Shown in pieces: positions 43,991 to 58,900 of a stretch of DNA of 64,000 bases; the stretch's first letter is position 1; each line of letters begins with the position of its first letter. The translations under genes were made by a program, and so were the position numbers. Under the pieces are notes generated by a model. It was not told the DNA's origin and did not search any database. It saw only the letters and a list, made by a program, of their open reading frames with translations. Where the stretch lies: assembly GCA_022577435.1 (NCBI GenBank), contig JAKOON010000013.1:2802501-2866500 (forward strand), read 5' to 3'. The stretch comes from Embiotoca jacksoni. Lineage: Eukaryota; Chordata; Actinopteri; Embiotocidae.

Positions 43991-46900
43991 TCCAAAATAT
44001 AAAAAAAAGTCATACTATAGCGTGTCGTCAGAAATATGATAAAAAAGTCATACTATAGCATGTCGTCACAAATATGAAAAAAAGACATACTATAGCATGT
44101 GGTCAGAAATATGAAAAAAAAGTCATACTATAGCATGTCGTCAGAAATATGAAAAAAAGTCATACTATAGCATGTCGTCAGGAATTTGAAAAAAAAGTCA
44201 CACTAGTGTGTCGTCAGAAATATGAAAAAAAAGTCACACTATAGCGTGTCGTCAGAAATATGAAAAAAAAGTCACACTAGTGTGTCGTCAGAAATGTGAA
44301 AAAAAAGTCACAGTATAGCGTGTCGTCAGAAATATGAAAAAAAAGTCATACTATAGCGTGTCGTCAGAAATGTGAAAAAAAGTCATACTATAGCATGTCG
44401 TCAGAAATATGAAAAAAAAGTCATACTATAGCGTGTCGTCAGAAATATGAAAAAAAAGTCATACTATAGCGTGTCGTCAGAAATATGATAAAAAAGTCAC
44501 ACTATAGCATGTCGTCACAAATATGGAAAAAAAGTCATACTATAGCATGTCGTAAGAAATATGGAAAAAAAGTCATACTATAGCGTGTCGTCAGAAATAT
44601 GATAAAAAAGTCACACTGTAGCGTGTCGTCAGAAATATGAAAAAAAGTCATACTATAGCGTGTCGTCAGAAATATGAAAAAAAAGTCACACTATAGCGTG
44701 TCGTCAGAAATATGATAAAAAAGTCATACTATAGCGTGTCGTCAGAAATATGATAAAAAAGTCACACTATAGCATGTCGTCACAAATATGGAAAAAAAGT
44801 CATACTATAGCATGTCGTAAGAAATATGGAAAAAAAGTCATACTATAGCGTGTCGTCAGAAATATGATAAAAAAGTCACACTGTAGCGTGTCGTCAGAAA
44901 TATGAAAAAAAGTCATACTATAGCGTGTCGTCAGCAATATGAAAAAAAAGTCACACTATAGCGTGTCGTCAGAAATATGAAAAAAAAGTCACACTATAGC
45001 GTGTCGTCAGAAATGTGAAAAAAAAGTCACAGTATAGCGTGTCGTCAGAAATATGAAAAAAAAGTCATACTATAGCGTGTCGTCAGAAATGTGAAAAAAA
45101 GTCATACTATAGCATGTCGTCAGAAATATGAAAAAAAAGTCATACTATAGCGTGTCGTCAGAAATATGAAAAAAAAGTCATACTATAGCGTGTCGTCAGA
45201 AATATGATAAAAAAGTCACACTATAGCATGTCGTCACAAATATGGAAAAAAAGTCATACTATAGCATGTCGTAAGAAATATGGAAAAAAAGTCATACTAT
45301 AGCGTGTCGTCAGAAATATGATAAAAAAGTCACACTGTAGCGTGTCGTCAGAAATATGAAAAAAAGTCATACTATAGCGTGTCGTCAGAAATATGATAAA
45401 AAAGTCACACTATAGCATGTCGTCACAAATATGAAAAAAAAGTCATACTATAGCGTGTCGTCCGAAATATGGTCAAAAAGTCACACTATAGCGTGTCGTC
45501 AGAAATATGAAAAAAAAGTCACACTATAGCGTGTCGTCCAAAATATAAAAAAAAGTCATACTATAGCGTGTCGTCAGAAATATGATAAAAAAGTCATACT
45601 ATAGCATGTCGTAAGAAATATGATAAAAAAGTCACACTATAGCGTGTCGTCAGAAATATGATAAAAAAGTCACACTATAGCATGTCGTCACAAATATGGA
45701 AAAAAAGTCAGACTATAGCATGTGGTCAGAAATATGATAAAAAAGTCACACTATAGCATGTCGTCACAAATATGAAAAAAAAGTCATACTATAGCATGTG
45801 GTCAGAAATATGAAAAAAAAGTCATACTATAGCGTGTCGTCCGAAATGTGAAAAAAAAAGTCATACTATAGCATGTCGTCAGAAATATGAAAAAAAAGTC
45901 ATACTATAGCATGTGGTCAGAAATATGAAAAAAAAGTCACACTATAGCGTGTCGTCCAAAATATAAAAAAAAGTCATACTATAGCGTGTCGTCAGAAATA
46001 TGATAAAAAAGTCATACTATAGCATGTCGTAAGAAATATGATAAAAAAGTCACACTATAGCGTGTCGTCAGAAATATGATAAAAAAGTCACACTATAGCA
46101 TGTCGTCACAAATATGGAAAAAAAGTCATACTATAGCATGTCGTAAGAAATATGATAAAAAAGTCACACTATAGCATGTCGTCACAAATATGAAAAAAAA
46201 GTCACACTATAGCATGTGGTCAGAAATATGAAAAAAAAGTCATACTATAGCGTGTCGTCCGAAATATGAAAAAAAAAGTCATACTATAGCATGTCGTAAG
46301 AAATATGATAAAAAAATCACACTATAGTGTGTCGTCACAAATATGAAAAAAAAGTCATACTATAGCATGTGGTCAGAAATATGAAAAAAAAGTCATACTA
46401 TAGCGTGTCGTCCGAAATATGAAAAAAAAAGTCATACTATAGCATGTCGTCACAAATATGAAAAAAAGACATACTATAGCATGTGGTCAGAAATATGAAA
46501 AAAAAGTCATACTATAGCGTGTCGTCCGAAATGTGAAAAAAAAAGTCATACTATAGCATGTCGTCAGAAATATGAAAAAAAAGACATACTATAGCATGTG
46601 GTCAGAAATATGAAAAAAAAGTCATACTATAGCGTGTCGTCCGAAATGTGAAAAAAAAAGTCATACTATAGCATGTCGTCAGAAATATGAAAAAAAAGTC
46701 ATACTATAGCATGTCGTCAGGAATGTGAAAAAAAAGTCATACTATAGCGTGTCGTCAGAAATATGAAAGAAAAGTCATACTATAGCGTGTCGTCAGAAAT
46801 ATGATAAAAAAGTCACACTATAGCGTGTCGTCAGAAATATGAAAGAAAAGTCATACTATAGCGTGTCGTCAGAAATATGAAAAAAAAAGTCACACTATAG

Positions 46901-49900
46901 CGTGTCGTCAGAAATATGAAAAAAAAAGTCATACTATAGCGTGTCGTCAGAAATATGGTCAAAAAGTCATACTATAGCGTGTCGTCAGAAATATGAAAAA
47001 AAAGTCACACTATAGCGTGTCGTCAGAAATATGATAAAAAAGTCATACTATAGCGTGTCGTCAGAAATATGAAAAAAAAAGTCATACTATAGCGTGTCGT
47101 CAGAAATATGGTCAAAAAGTCATACTATAGCGTGTCGTCAGAAATATGAAAAAAAAGTCACACTATAGCGTGTCGTCAGAAATATGAAAAAAAAAGTCAT
47201 ACTATAGCGTGTCGTCAGAAATATGGTCAAAAAGTCATACTATAGCGTGTCGTCAGAAATATGAAAAAAAAGTCACACTATAGCGTGTCGTCAGAAATAT
47301 GATAAAAAAGTCATACTATAGCGTGTCGTCAGAAATATGAAAAAAAAGTCACACTATAGCGTGTCGTCAGAAATATGAAAAAAAAGTCACACTATAGCGT
47401 GTCGTCCGAAATATGGTCAAAAAGTCACACTATAGCGTGTCGTCAGAAATATGAAAAAAAAGTCATACTATAGCGTGTCGTCAGAAATATGAAAAAAAAG
47501 TCACACTATAGCGTGTCGTCAGAAATATGATAAAAAAGTCATACTATAGCGCGTCGTCAGAAATATGAAAAAAAAAGTCACACTACAGCGTGTCGTCAGC
47601 AATATGAAAAAAAAGTCACACTATAGCGTGTCGTCCGAAATATGGTCAAAAAGTCACACTATAGCGTGTCGTCAGAAGTATGAAAAAAAAGTCATACTAT
47701 AGCGTGTCGTCACAAATATGAAAAAAAGACATACTATAGCATGTGGTCAGAAATATGAAAAAAAAGTCATACTATAGCATGTCGTCAGAAATATGAAAAA
47801 AAGTCATACTATAGCATGTCGTCAGGAATGTGAAAAAAAAGTCACACTATAGCGTGTCGTCCGAAAAATGAAAAAAAAGTCATACTATAGCGTGTAGTCA
47901 GAAATATGAAAAAAAAGTCACACTATAGCGTGTCGTCAGAAATATGAAAAAAAAGTCACACTATAGCGTGTCGTCAGAAATATGAAAAAAAAGTCACACT
48001 ATAGCGTGTCGTCAGAAATATGATAAAAAAGTCACACTATAGCATGTCGTCAGAAATATGATAAAAAAAAGTCACACTATAGCGTGTCGTCAGAAATATG
48101 ATAAAAAAGTCACACTATAGCATGTCGTCACAAATATGAAAAAAAGTCACACTATAGCATGTCGTCACAAATATGAAAAAAAGTCACACTATAGCGTGTC
48201 GTCAGAAATATGAAAAAAAGTCACACTATAAGCGTGTCGTCAGAAATATGATAAAAAAGTCATACTATAGCATGTCGTCACAAATATGAAAAAAAGTCAT
48301 ACTATAGCATGTCGTAAGAAATATGAAAAAAAGTCATACTATAGCGTGTCGTCAGAAATATGAAAAAAAGTCATACTATAGCGTGTCGTCAGAAATATGA
48401 AAAAAAGTCATACTATAGCGTGTCGTCAGAAATATGATAAAAAAGTCATACTATAGCATGTCGTCAGAAATATGAAAAAAAGTCATACTATAGCGTGTCG
48501 TCAGAAATATGAAAAAAAGTCACACTATAGCGTGTCGTCCAAAATATGAAAAAAAGTCATACTATAGCGTGTCGTCAGAAATATGAAAAAAAAGTCACAT
48601 TATAGCGTGTCGTCCAAAATATAAAAAAAAGTCATACTATAGCGTGTCGTCAGAAATATGAAAAATAGTCACACTATAGCGTGTCGTCAGAAATATGAAA
48701 AATAGTCACACTATAACGTGTCGTCAGAAATATGAAAAAAAGTCACAATATAGCGTGTCGTCCGAAATATGAAAAAAAGTCACACTATAGCGTGTCGTCA
48801 GAAATATGAAAAAAAAGTCATACTATAGCGTGTCGTCAGAAATATGATAAAAAAGTCACACTATAGCATGTCGTCACAAATATGAAAAAAAAGTCATACT
48901 ATAGCGTGTCGTAAGAAATATGATAAAAAAGTCACACTATAGCGTGTCGTCACAAATATGAAAAAAAAGTCACACTATAGCGTGTCGTAAGAAATATGAT
49001 AAAAAAGTCACACTATAGCGTGTCGTCAGAAATATGATAAAAAAGTCACACTATAGCATGTCGTCACAAATATGAAAAAAAAGTCATACTATAGCGTGTC
49101 GTCAGAAATATGAAAAAAAAGTCACACTATAGCGTCGTCAGAAATATGAAAAAAAAGTCATACTATAGCATGTCGTCCGAAATATGAAAAAAAAGTCACA
49201 CTATAGCATGTCGTCAGAAATATGAAAAAAAAGTCAAACTATATCATGTCGTCCGAAATATGAAAAAAAAAGTCACACTATAGCATGTCGTCAGAAATAT
49301 GAAAAAAAAGTCACACTATAGCGTGTCGTCCGAAATATGAAAAAAAGTCATACTATAGCATGTGGTCAGAAATATGAAAAAAGAGTCATACTATAGCGTG
49401 TCGTCCGAAATGTGAAAAAAAAGTCATACTATAGCATGTCGTCAGAAATATGAAAAAAAAGTCATACTATAGCATGTCGTCAGGAATGTGAAAAAAAAGT
49501 CATACTATAGCGTGTCGTCCGAAATATGAAAAAAAAAGTCACACTATAGCATGTCGTCAGAAATATGAAAAAAAAGTCACACTATAGCGTGTCGTCAGAA
49601 ATATGATATAAAAGTCATACTATAGCATGTCGTCAGAAATATGAAAAAAAGTCATACTATAGCATGTCGTCAGGAATGTGAAAAAAAAGTCATACTATAG
49701 CGTGTCGTCAGAAATATGAAAAAAAGTCATACTATAGCGTGTCGTCCGAAATATGAAAAAAAAGTCACACTATAGCGTTTCGTCCGAAATATGAAAAAAA
49801 AGTCACACTATAGCGTCGTCCGAAATATGAAAAAAAAGTCACACTATAGCATGTCGTCCGAAATATGAAAAAAAAGTCACACTATAGCGTGTCGTCCGAA

Positions 49901-52900
49901 ATATGAAAAAAAAGTCACACTATAGCGTGTCGTCCGAAATATGAAAAAAAAGTCACACTATAGCGTGTCGTCCGAAATATGAAAAAAAAGTCACACTATA
50001 GCGTGTCGTCAGAAATGTGAAAAAAAAGTCACACTATAGCATATCGTCCGAAATATGAAAAAAAAGTCACACTATAGCATGTCGTCCGAAATATGAAAAA
50101 AAAGTCACACTATAGCGTGTCGTCCGAAATATGAAAAAAAAGTCACACTATAGCGTGTCGTCCGAAATATGAAAAAAAAGTCACACTATAGCGTGTCGTC
50201 CGAAATATGAAAAAAAAGTCACACTATAGCGTGTCGTCAGAAATGTGAAAAAAAAGTCACACTATAGCGTGTCGTCAGAAATATGAAAAAAAAGTCACAC
50301 TATAGCGTGTCGTCAGAAATATGAAAAAGAAGTCACACTATAGCGTGTCGTCAGAAATATGAAAAGAAAGTCATACTATAGCGTGTCGTCAGAAATGTGA
50401 AAAAAAGTCACACTATAGCGTGTCGTCAGAAATATGAAAAGAAAGTCATACTATAGCGTGTCGTCAGAAATATGAAAAAAAAGTCACACTATAGCGTGTC
50501 GTCCGAAATATGAAAAAAAAGTCACACTATAGCGTGTCGTCAGAAATATGAAAAAAAAGTCACACTATAGCGTGTCGTCAGAAATATGAAAAAGAAGTCA
50601 CACTATAGCGTGTCGTCAGAAATATGAAAAGAAAGTCATACTATAGCGTGTCGTCAGAAATGTGAAAAAAAGTCACACTATAGCGTGTCGTCAGAAATAT
50701 GAAAAGAAAGTCACACTATAGCATGTGGTCAGAAATATGAAAAAAAAGTCACACTATAGCGTGTCGTCAGAAATATGAAAAAGAAGTCACACTATAGCGT
50801 GTCGTCAGAAATATGAAAAGAAAGTCATACTATAGCGTGTCGTCAGAAATGTGAAAAAAAGTCACACTATAGCGTGTCGTCCGAAATGTGAAAAAAAAGT
50901 CACACTATAGCATGTGGTCAGAAATATGAAAAAAAGTCATACTATAGCGTGTCGTCAGAAATATGAAAAAGAAGTCACACTATAGCGTGTCGTCAGAAAT
51001 ATGAAAAGAAAGTCACACTATAGCGTGTCGTCAGAAATATGAAAAAGAAGTCACACTATAGCGTGTGGTCAGAAATATGAAAAAAAAGTCACACTATAGC
51101 ATGTGGTCAGAAATATGAAAAAAAGTCATACTATAGCATGTGGTCAGAAATATGAAAAAAAAGTCATACTATAGCGTGTCGTCCGAAATGTGAAAAAAAA
51201 AGTCATACTATAGCATGTCGTCAGAAATATGAAAAAAAAGTCACACTATAGCGTGTCGTCAGAAATATGAAAAGAAAGTCACACTATAGCGTGTCGTCCG
51301 AAATGTGAAAAAAAAGTCACACTATAGCATGTGGTCAGAAATATGAAAAAAAGTCATACTATAGCATGTGGTCAGAAATATGAAAAAAAAGTCATACTAT
51401 AGCGTGTCGTCCGAAATGTGAAAAAAAAAGTCATACTATAGCATGTCGTCAGAAATATGAAAAAAAAGTCATACTATAGCATGTCGTCAGGAATGTGAAA
51501 AAAAAGTCATACTATAGCGTGTCGTCAGAAATATGAAAAAAAGTCATACTATAGCATGTCGTCAGGAATGTGAAAAAAAAGTCATACTATAGCGTGTCGT
51601 CAGAAATGTGAAAAAAAGTCACACTATAGCGTGTCGTCAGAAATATGAAAAGAAAGTCACACTATAGCATGTCGTCAGGAATGTGAAAAAAAAGTCACAC
51701 TATAGCGTGTCGTCAGAAATATGAAAAAGAAGTCACACTATAGCGTGTCGTCAGAAATATGAAAAGAAAGTCACACTATAGCGTGTCGTCAGAAATATGA
51801 AAAAAAAGTCACACTATAGCGTGTCGTCAGAAATATGAAAAAGAAGTCACACTATAGCGTGTCGTCAGAAATATGAAAAGAAAGTCATACTATAGCGTGT
51901 CGTCAGAAATGTGAAAAAAAGTCACACTATAGCGTGTCGTCCGAAATGTGAAAAAAAAGTCACACTATAGCATGTGGTCAGAAATATGAAAAAAAGTCAT
52001 ACTATAGCATGTGGTCAGAAATATGAAAAAAAAGTCATACTATAGCGTGTCGTCCGAAATGTGAAAAAAAAAGTCATACTATAGCATGTCGTCAGAAATA
52101 TGAAAAAAAGTCATACTATAGCATGTGGTCAGAAATATGAAAAAAAAGTCATACTATAGCGTGTCGTCCGAAATGTGAAAAAAAAAGTCACACTATAGCA
52201 TGTCGTCAGAAATATGAAAAAAGTCACACTATAGTGTGTCGTCAGAAATATGATAAAAAAGTCATACTATAGCATGTCGTCAGGAATGTGAAAAAAAAGT
52301 CATACTATAGCGTGTCGTCAGAAATATGAAAAAAAGTCATACTATAGCATGTCGTCAGGAATGTGAAAAAAAGTCATACTATAGCATGTCGTCAGAAATA
52401 TGAAAAAAAGTCATACTATAGCATGTCGTCCGAAATATGAAAAAAAAAGTCAGACTATAGCATGTCGTCAGAAATATGAAAAAAAAGTCACACTATAGCG
52501 TGTCGTCAGAAATATGAAAAAAAAGTCACACTATAGCATGTCGTCCGAAATATGAAAAAAAAGTCACACTATAGCATGTCGTCAGAAATATGAAAAAAAA
52601 GTCACACTATAGCGTGTCGTCAGAAATGTGAAAAAAAAGTCACACTATAGCGTGTCGTCCGAAATATGAAAAAGAAGTCACACTATAGCGTGTCGTCTGA
52701 AATATGAAAAAAAAGTCACACTATAGCGTGTCGTCCGAAATATGAAAAAAAAGTCACACTATAGCGTGTCGTCAGAAATGTGAAAAAAAAGTCATACTAT
52801 AGCGTGTCGTCAGAAATGTGAAAAAAAAGTCACACTATAGCGTGTCGTCAGAAATATGAAAAAAAAAGTCATACTATAGCGTGTCGTCAGAAATATGAAA

Positions 52901-55900
52901 AAGAAGTCATACTATAGCTTGTGGTCAGAAATATGAAAAAAAAGTCATACTATAGCGTGTCGTCAGAAATATGAAAAAAAAGTCATACTATAGCGTGTCG
53001 TCCGAAATATGAAAAAAAAGTCACACTATAGCATGTCGTCCGAAATATGAAAAAAAAGTCACACTATAGCATGTCGTCAGAAATATGAAAAAAAAGTCAC
53101 ACTATAGCGTCGTCCGAAATATGAAAAAAAAGTCACACTATAGCATGTCGTCCGAAATATGAAAAAAAAGTCACACTATAGCGTGTCGTCCGAAATATGA
53201 AAAAAAAGTCACACTATAGCGTGTCGTCCGAAATATGAAAAAAAAGTCACACTATAGCGTGTAGTCCGAAATATGAAAAAAAGTCAAACTATAGCGTGTC
53301 GTCAGAAATACGAAAAGAAAGTCACACTGTAGCGTGTCGTCAGAAATATGAAAAAAAAGTCATACTATAGCGTGTCGTCAGAAATATGATAAAAAAGTCA
53401 CACTATAGCGTGTCGTCAGAAATATGAAAAAAAAGTCATACTATAGCGTGTAGTCCGAAATATGACAAAAAAGTCACACTATAGCATGTCGTCAGAAATA
53501 TGATAAAAAAATCATACTATAGCGTGTCGTCAGAAATATGAAAAAAAGTCATACTATAGCATGTGGTCAGAAATATGAAAAAAAAGTCATACTATAGCGT
53601 GTCGTCCGAAATGTGAAAAAAAAAGTCACACTATAGCATGTCGTCAGAAATATGAAAAAAGTCACACTATAGTGTGTCGTCAGAAATATGAAAAAAAAGT
53701 CATACTATAGCATGTCGTCAGGAATGTGAAAAAAAAGTCACACTATAGCGTGTCGTCCGAAATATGAAAAAAAAGTCACACTATAGCGTGTCGTCAGAAA
53801 TGTGAAAAAAAAGTCATACTATAGCGTGTCGTCAGAAATGTGAAAAAAAAGTCACACTATAGCGTGTCGTCAGAAATATGAAAAAGAAGTCATACTATAG
53901 CTTGTGGTCAGAAATATGAAAAAAAAGTCATACTATAGCGTGTCGTCCGAAATGTGAAAAAAAGTCACACTATAGCGTGTCGTCAGAAATATGAAAAAAA
54001 AGTCACACTATAGCGTGTCGTCAGAAATATGAAAAAAAGTCATACTATAGCGTGTCGTCAGAAATATGATAAAAAAGTCACACTATAGCGTGTCGTCAGA
54101 AATATGATAAAAAAGTCATACTATAGCGTGTCGTCAGAAATATGAAAAAAAAGTCACGCTATAGCGTGTCGTCAGAAATATGAAAAAAAGTCATACTATA
54201 GCATGTCGTCAGAAATATGATAAAAAAGTCATACTATAGCATGTCGTAAGAAATATGAAAAAAAAAGTCATACTATAGCATGTCGTCAGAAATATGAAAA
54301 AAAGTCATACTATAGCGTGTCGTCAGAAATATGAAAAAAAGTCATACTATAGCGTGTCGTCAGAAATATGAAAAAAAAGTCACATTATAGCGTGTCGTCC
54401 AAAATATAAAAAAAAGTCACACTATAGCGTGTCGTCAGAAATATGAAAAAAAGTCACACTATATCATGTCGTCCGAAATATGAAAAAAAAAGTCACACTA
54501 TAGCATGTCGTCAGAAATATGAAAAAAAAAGTCATACTATAGCGTGTCGTCAGAAATATGAAAAAAAAGTCACACTATAGCATGTCGTCCGAAATATGAA
54601 AAAAAAGTCACACTACAGCGTGTCGTCCGAAATATGAAAAAAAAAGTCACACTATAGCGTGTCGTCAGAAATGTGAAAAAAAAGTCACACTATAGCGTGT
54701 CGTCAGAAATGTGAAAAAAAAGTCATACTATAGCGTGTCGTCAGAAATATGAAAAAAAGTCACACTATAGCGTGTCGTCCGAAATATGAAAAAAAGTCAT
54801 ACTATAGCATGTCGTCAGAAATGTGAAAAAAAAGTCATACTATAGCGTGTCGTCCGAAATATGAAAAAAAAAGTCATACTATAGCATGTCGTCAGAAATG
54901 TGAAAAAAAAGTCACACTATAGCGTGTCGTCAGAAATGTGAAAAAAAAGTCATACTATAGCGTGTCGTCAGAAATATGAAAAAAAAGTCATACTATAGCG
55001 TGTCGTCAGAAATATGAAAAAAAAGTCACACTATAGCGTGTTGTCAGAAATATGAAAAAAAATCATACTATAGCATGTCGTAAGAAATATGATAAAAAAG
55101 TCACACTATAGCGTGTCGTCAGAAATATGATAAAAAAGTCACACTATAGCATGTCGTCACAAATATGAAAAAAAAGTCATACTATAGCGTGTCGTCAGAA
55201 ATATGAAAAAAAAGTCACACTATAGCGTGTCGTCAGAAATATGAAAAAAAATCATACTATAGCATGTTGTAAGAAATATGATAAAAAAGTCACACTATAG
55301 CGTGTCGTCCAAAATATAAAAAAAGTCATACTATAGCGTGTCGTCAGAAATATGAAAAAAAGTCATACTATAGCGTGTCGTCAGAAATATGAAAAAAAAG
55401 TCATACTATAGCGTGTCGTCAGAAATATGAAAAAGTCATACTATAGCGTGTCGTCAGAAATATGAAAAAAAGTCACACTATAGCGTGTAGTCCGAAATAT
55501 GAAAAAAAGTCAAACTATAGCGTGTCGTCAGAAATACGAAAAGAAAGTCACACTGTAGCGTGTCGTCAGAAATATGAAAAAAAAGTCATACTATAGCGTG
55601 TCGTCAGAAATATGATAAAAAAGTCACACTATAGCGTGTCGTCAGAAATATGAAAAAAAAGTCATACTATAGCGTGTAGTCCGAAATATGACAAAAAAGT
55701 CACACTATAGCATGTCGTCAGAAATATGAAAAAAAAATCATACTATAGCGTGTCGTCAGAAATATGAAAAAAAAGTCACACTATAGCGTGTCGTCCGAAA
55801 TATGAATAAAAAGTCACACTATAGCGTCGTCAGAAATATGAAAAAAGGTCACATTATAGCGTGTCGTCCAAAAAATAAAAAAAGTCATACTATAGCGTGT

Positions 55901-55926
55901 CGTCCGAAATATGAATAAAAAGTCAC

Positions 55927-58900
55927 ACTATAGCGTGTCGTCAGAAATATGAAAAAAAAGTCATACTATAGCGTGTCGTCAGAAATATGAAAAAAAAGTC
56001 ACACTATAGCGTGTCGTCAGAAATATGAAAAAAAAGTCATACTATAGCGTGTCGTCAGAAATGTGAAAAAAAAGTCATACTATAGCATGTCGTCAGGAAT
56101 GTGAAAAAAAAGTCATACTATAGCGTGTCGTCAGAAATATGAAAAAAAGTCACACTATAGCGTGTCGTCCAAAATATAAAAAAAAGTCATACTATAGCGT
56201 GTCGTCAGAAACGTGAAAAAAAGTCATACTATAGCGTGTCGTCAGAAATATGAAAAAAAAGTCATACTATAGCATGTCGTCTAAAATATGAAAAAAAGTC
56301 ATACTATAGCGTGTCGTCCAAAATATAAAAAAAGTCATACTATAGCGTGTCGTCAGAAATATGAAAAAAAGTCATACTATAGCGTGTCGTCAGAAATATG
56401 AAAAAAAGTCATACTATAGCGTGTCGTCAGAAATATGAAAAAAAAGTCATACTATAGCGTGTCGTCAGAATTATGAAAAAGTCATACTATAGCGTGTCGT
56501 CAGAAATATGAAAAAAAGTCACACTATAGCGTGTAGTCCGAAATATGAAAAAAAGTCAAACTATAGCGTGTCGTCAGAAATACGAAAAGAAAGTCATACT
56601 ATAGCATGTCGTCACAAATATGAAAAAAAGTCATACTATAGCGTGTAGTCCGAAATATGAAAAAAAAGTCACACTATAGCATGTCGTCAGAAATATGAAA
56701 AAAAGTCATACTATAGCGTGTCGTCAGAAATATGATAAAAAAGTCACACTGTAGCGTGTCGTCAGAAATATGAAAAAAAAGTCATACTATAGCGTGTCGT
56801 CCAAAATATGAAAAAAAGTCATACTATAGCATGTCGTCCAAAATATGAAAAAAAGTCATACTATAGCATGTCGTCCAAAATATGAAAAAAAGTCATACTA
56901 TATCGTGTCGTCAGAAATATGAAAAAAAGTCATACTATAGCATGTCGTCAGAAATATGAAAAAAAGTCATACTATAACGTGTCGTCAGAAATATGAAAAA
57001 AAAGTCATACTATAGCGTGTCGTCAGAAATATGAAAAAAAAGTCACTATAGCGTGTCGTCAGAAATATGAAAAAAAAGTCACACTATAGCGTGTCGTCTA
57101 AAATATGAAAAAAAGTCACACTATAGCGTGTCGTCCAAAATATAAAAAAAGTCATACTATAGCGTGTCGTCAGAAATATGAAAAAAAAGTCATACTATAG
57201 CATGTCGTCCAAAATATGAAAAAAAGTCATACTATATCGTGTCGTCAGAAATATGAAAAAAAAGTCATACTATAGCGTGTCGTCAGAAATATGAAAAAAA
57301 AGTCACACTATAGCGTGTCGTCAGAAATATGAAAAAAAAGTCATACTATAGCGTGTCGTCAGAAATATGAAAAAAAAGTCATACTATAGCATGTCGTCAC
57401 AAATATGAAAAAAAGTCATACTATAACGTGTCGTCAGAAATATGAAAAAAAGTCACACTATAGCGTGTCGTCCGAAATATGAATAAAAAGTCACACTATA
57501 GTGTCGTCAGAAATATTAAAAAAAGTCACATTATAGCGTGTCGTCCAAAATATTAAAAAAAGTCATACTATAGCGTGTCGTCAGAAATATGAAAAAAAAG
57601 TCACACTATAGCGTGTCGTCCGAAATATGAATAAAAAGTAATACTATAGCGTGTCGTCTAAAATATGAAAAAAAGTCACATTATAGCGTGTCGTCCAAAA
57701 TATAAAAAAAGTCATACTATAGCGTGTCGTCAGAAATATGAAAAAAAGTCATACTATAGCGTGTCGTCAGAAATATGAAAAAAAAGTCACACTATAGCGT
57801 GTCGTCAGAAATATGAAAAAAAAGTCACACTATAGCGTGTCGTCAGAAATATGAAAAAAAAGTCATACTATAGCATGTCGTCACAAATATGAAAAAAAGT
57901 CATACTATAACGTGTCGTCAGAAATATGAAAAAAAAGTCATACTATAGCATGTCGTCACAAATATGAAAAAAAGTCATACTATAACGTGTCGTCAGAAAT
58001 ATGAAAAAAAAGTCATACTATAGCGTGTCGTCAGAAATATGAAAAAAAAGTCACTATAGCGTGTCGTCAGAAATATGAAAAAAAAGTCATACTATAGCGT
58101 GTCGTCAGAAATATGAAAAAAAAGTCATACTATAGCATGTCGTCACAAATATGAAAAAAAGTCATACTATATCGTGTCGTCAGAAATATGAAAAAAAAGT
58201 CATACTATAGCGTGTCGTCAGAAATATGAAAAAAAAGTCACTATAGCGTGTCGTCAGAAATATGAAAAAAAAGTCATACTATAGCGTGTCGTCAGAAATA
58301 TGAAAAAAAAGTCATACTATAGCGTGTCGTCAGAAATATGAAAAAAAAGTCACACTATAGCGTGTCGTCAGAAATATGAAAAAAAAGTCATACTATAGCG
58401 TGTCGTCAGAAATGTGAAAAAAAAGTCATACTATAGCATGTCGTCAGGAATGTGAAAAAAAAGTCATACTATAGCGTGTCGTCAGAAATATGAAAAAAAG
58501 TCACACTATAGCGTGTCGTCCAAAATATAAAAAAAAGTCATACTATAGCGTGTCGTCAGAAACGTGAAAAAAAGTCATACTATAGCGTGTCGTCAGAAAT
58601 ATGAAAAAAAAGTCATACTATAGCATGTCGTCTAAAATATGAAAAAAAGTCATACTATAGCGTGTCGTCCAAAATATAAAAAAAGTCATACTATAGCGTG
58701 TCGTCAGAAATATGAAAAAAAGTCATACTATAGCGTGTCGTCAGAAATATGAAAAAAAGTCATACTATAGCGTGTCGTCAGAAATATGAAAAAAAAGTCA
58801 TACTATAGCGTGTCGTCAGAATTATGAAAAAGTCATACTATAGCGTGTCGTCAGAAATATGAAAAAAAGTCACACTATAGCGTGTAGTCCGAAATATGAA

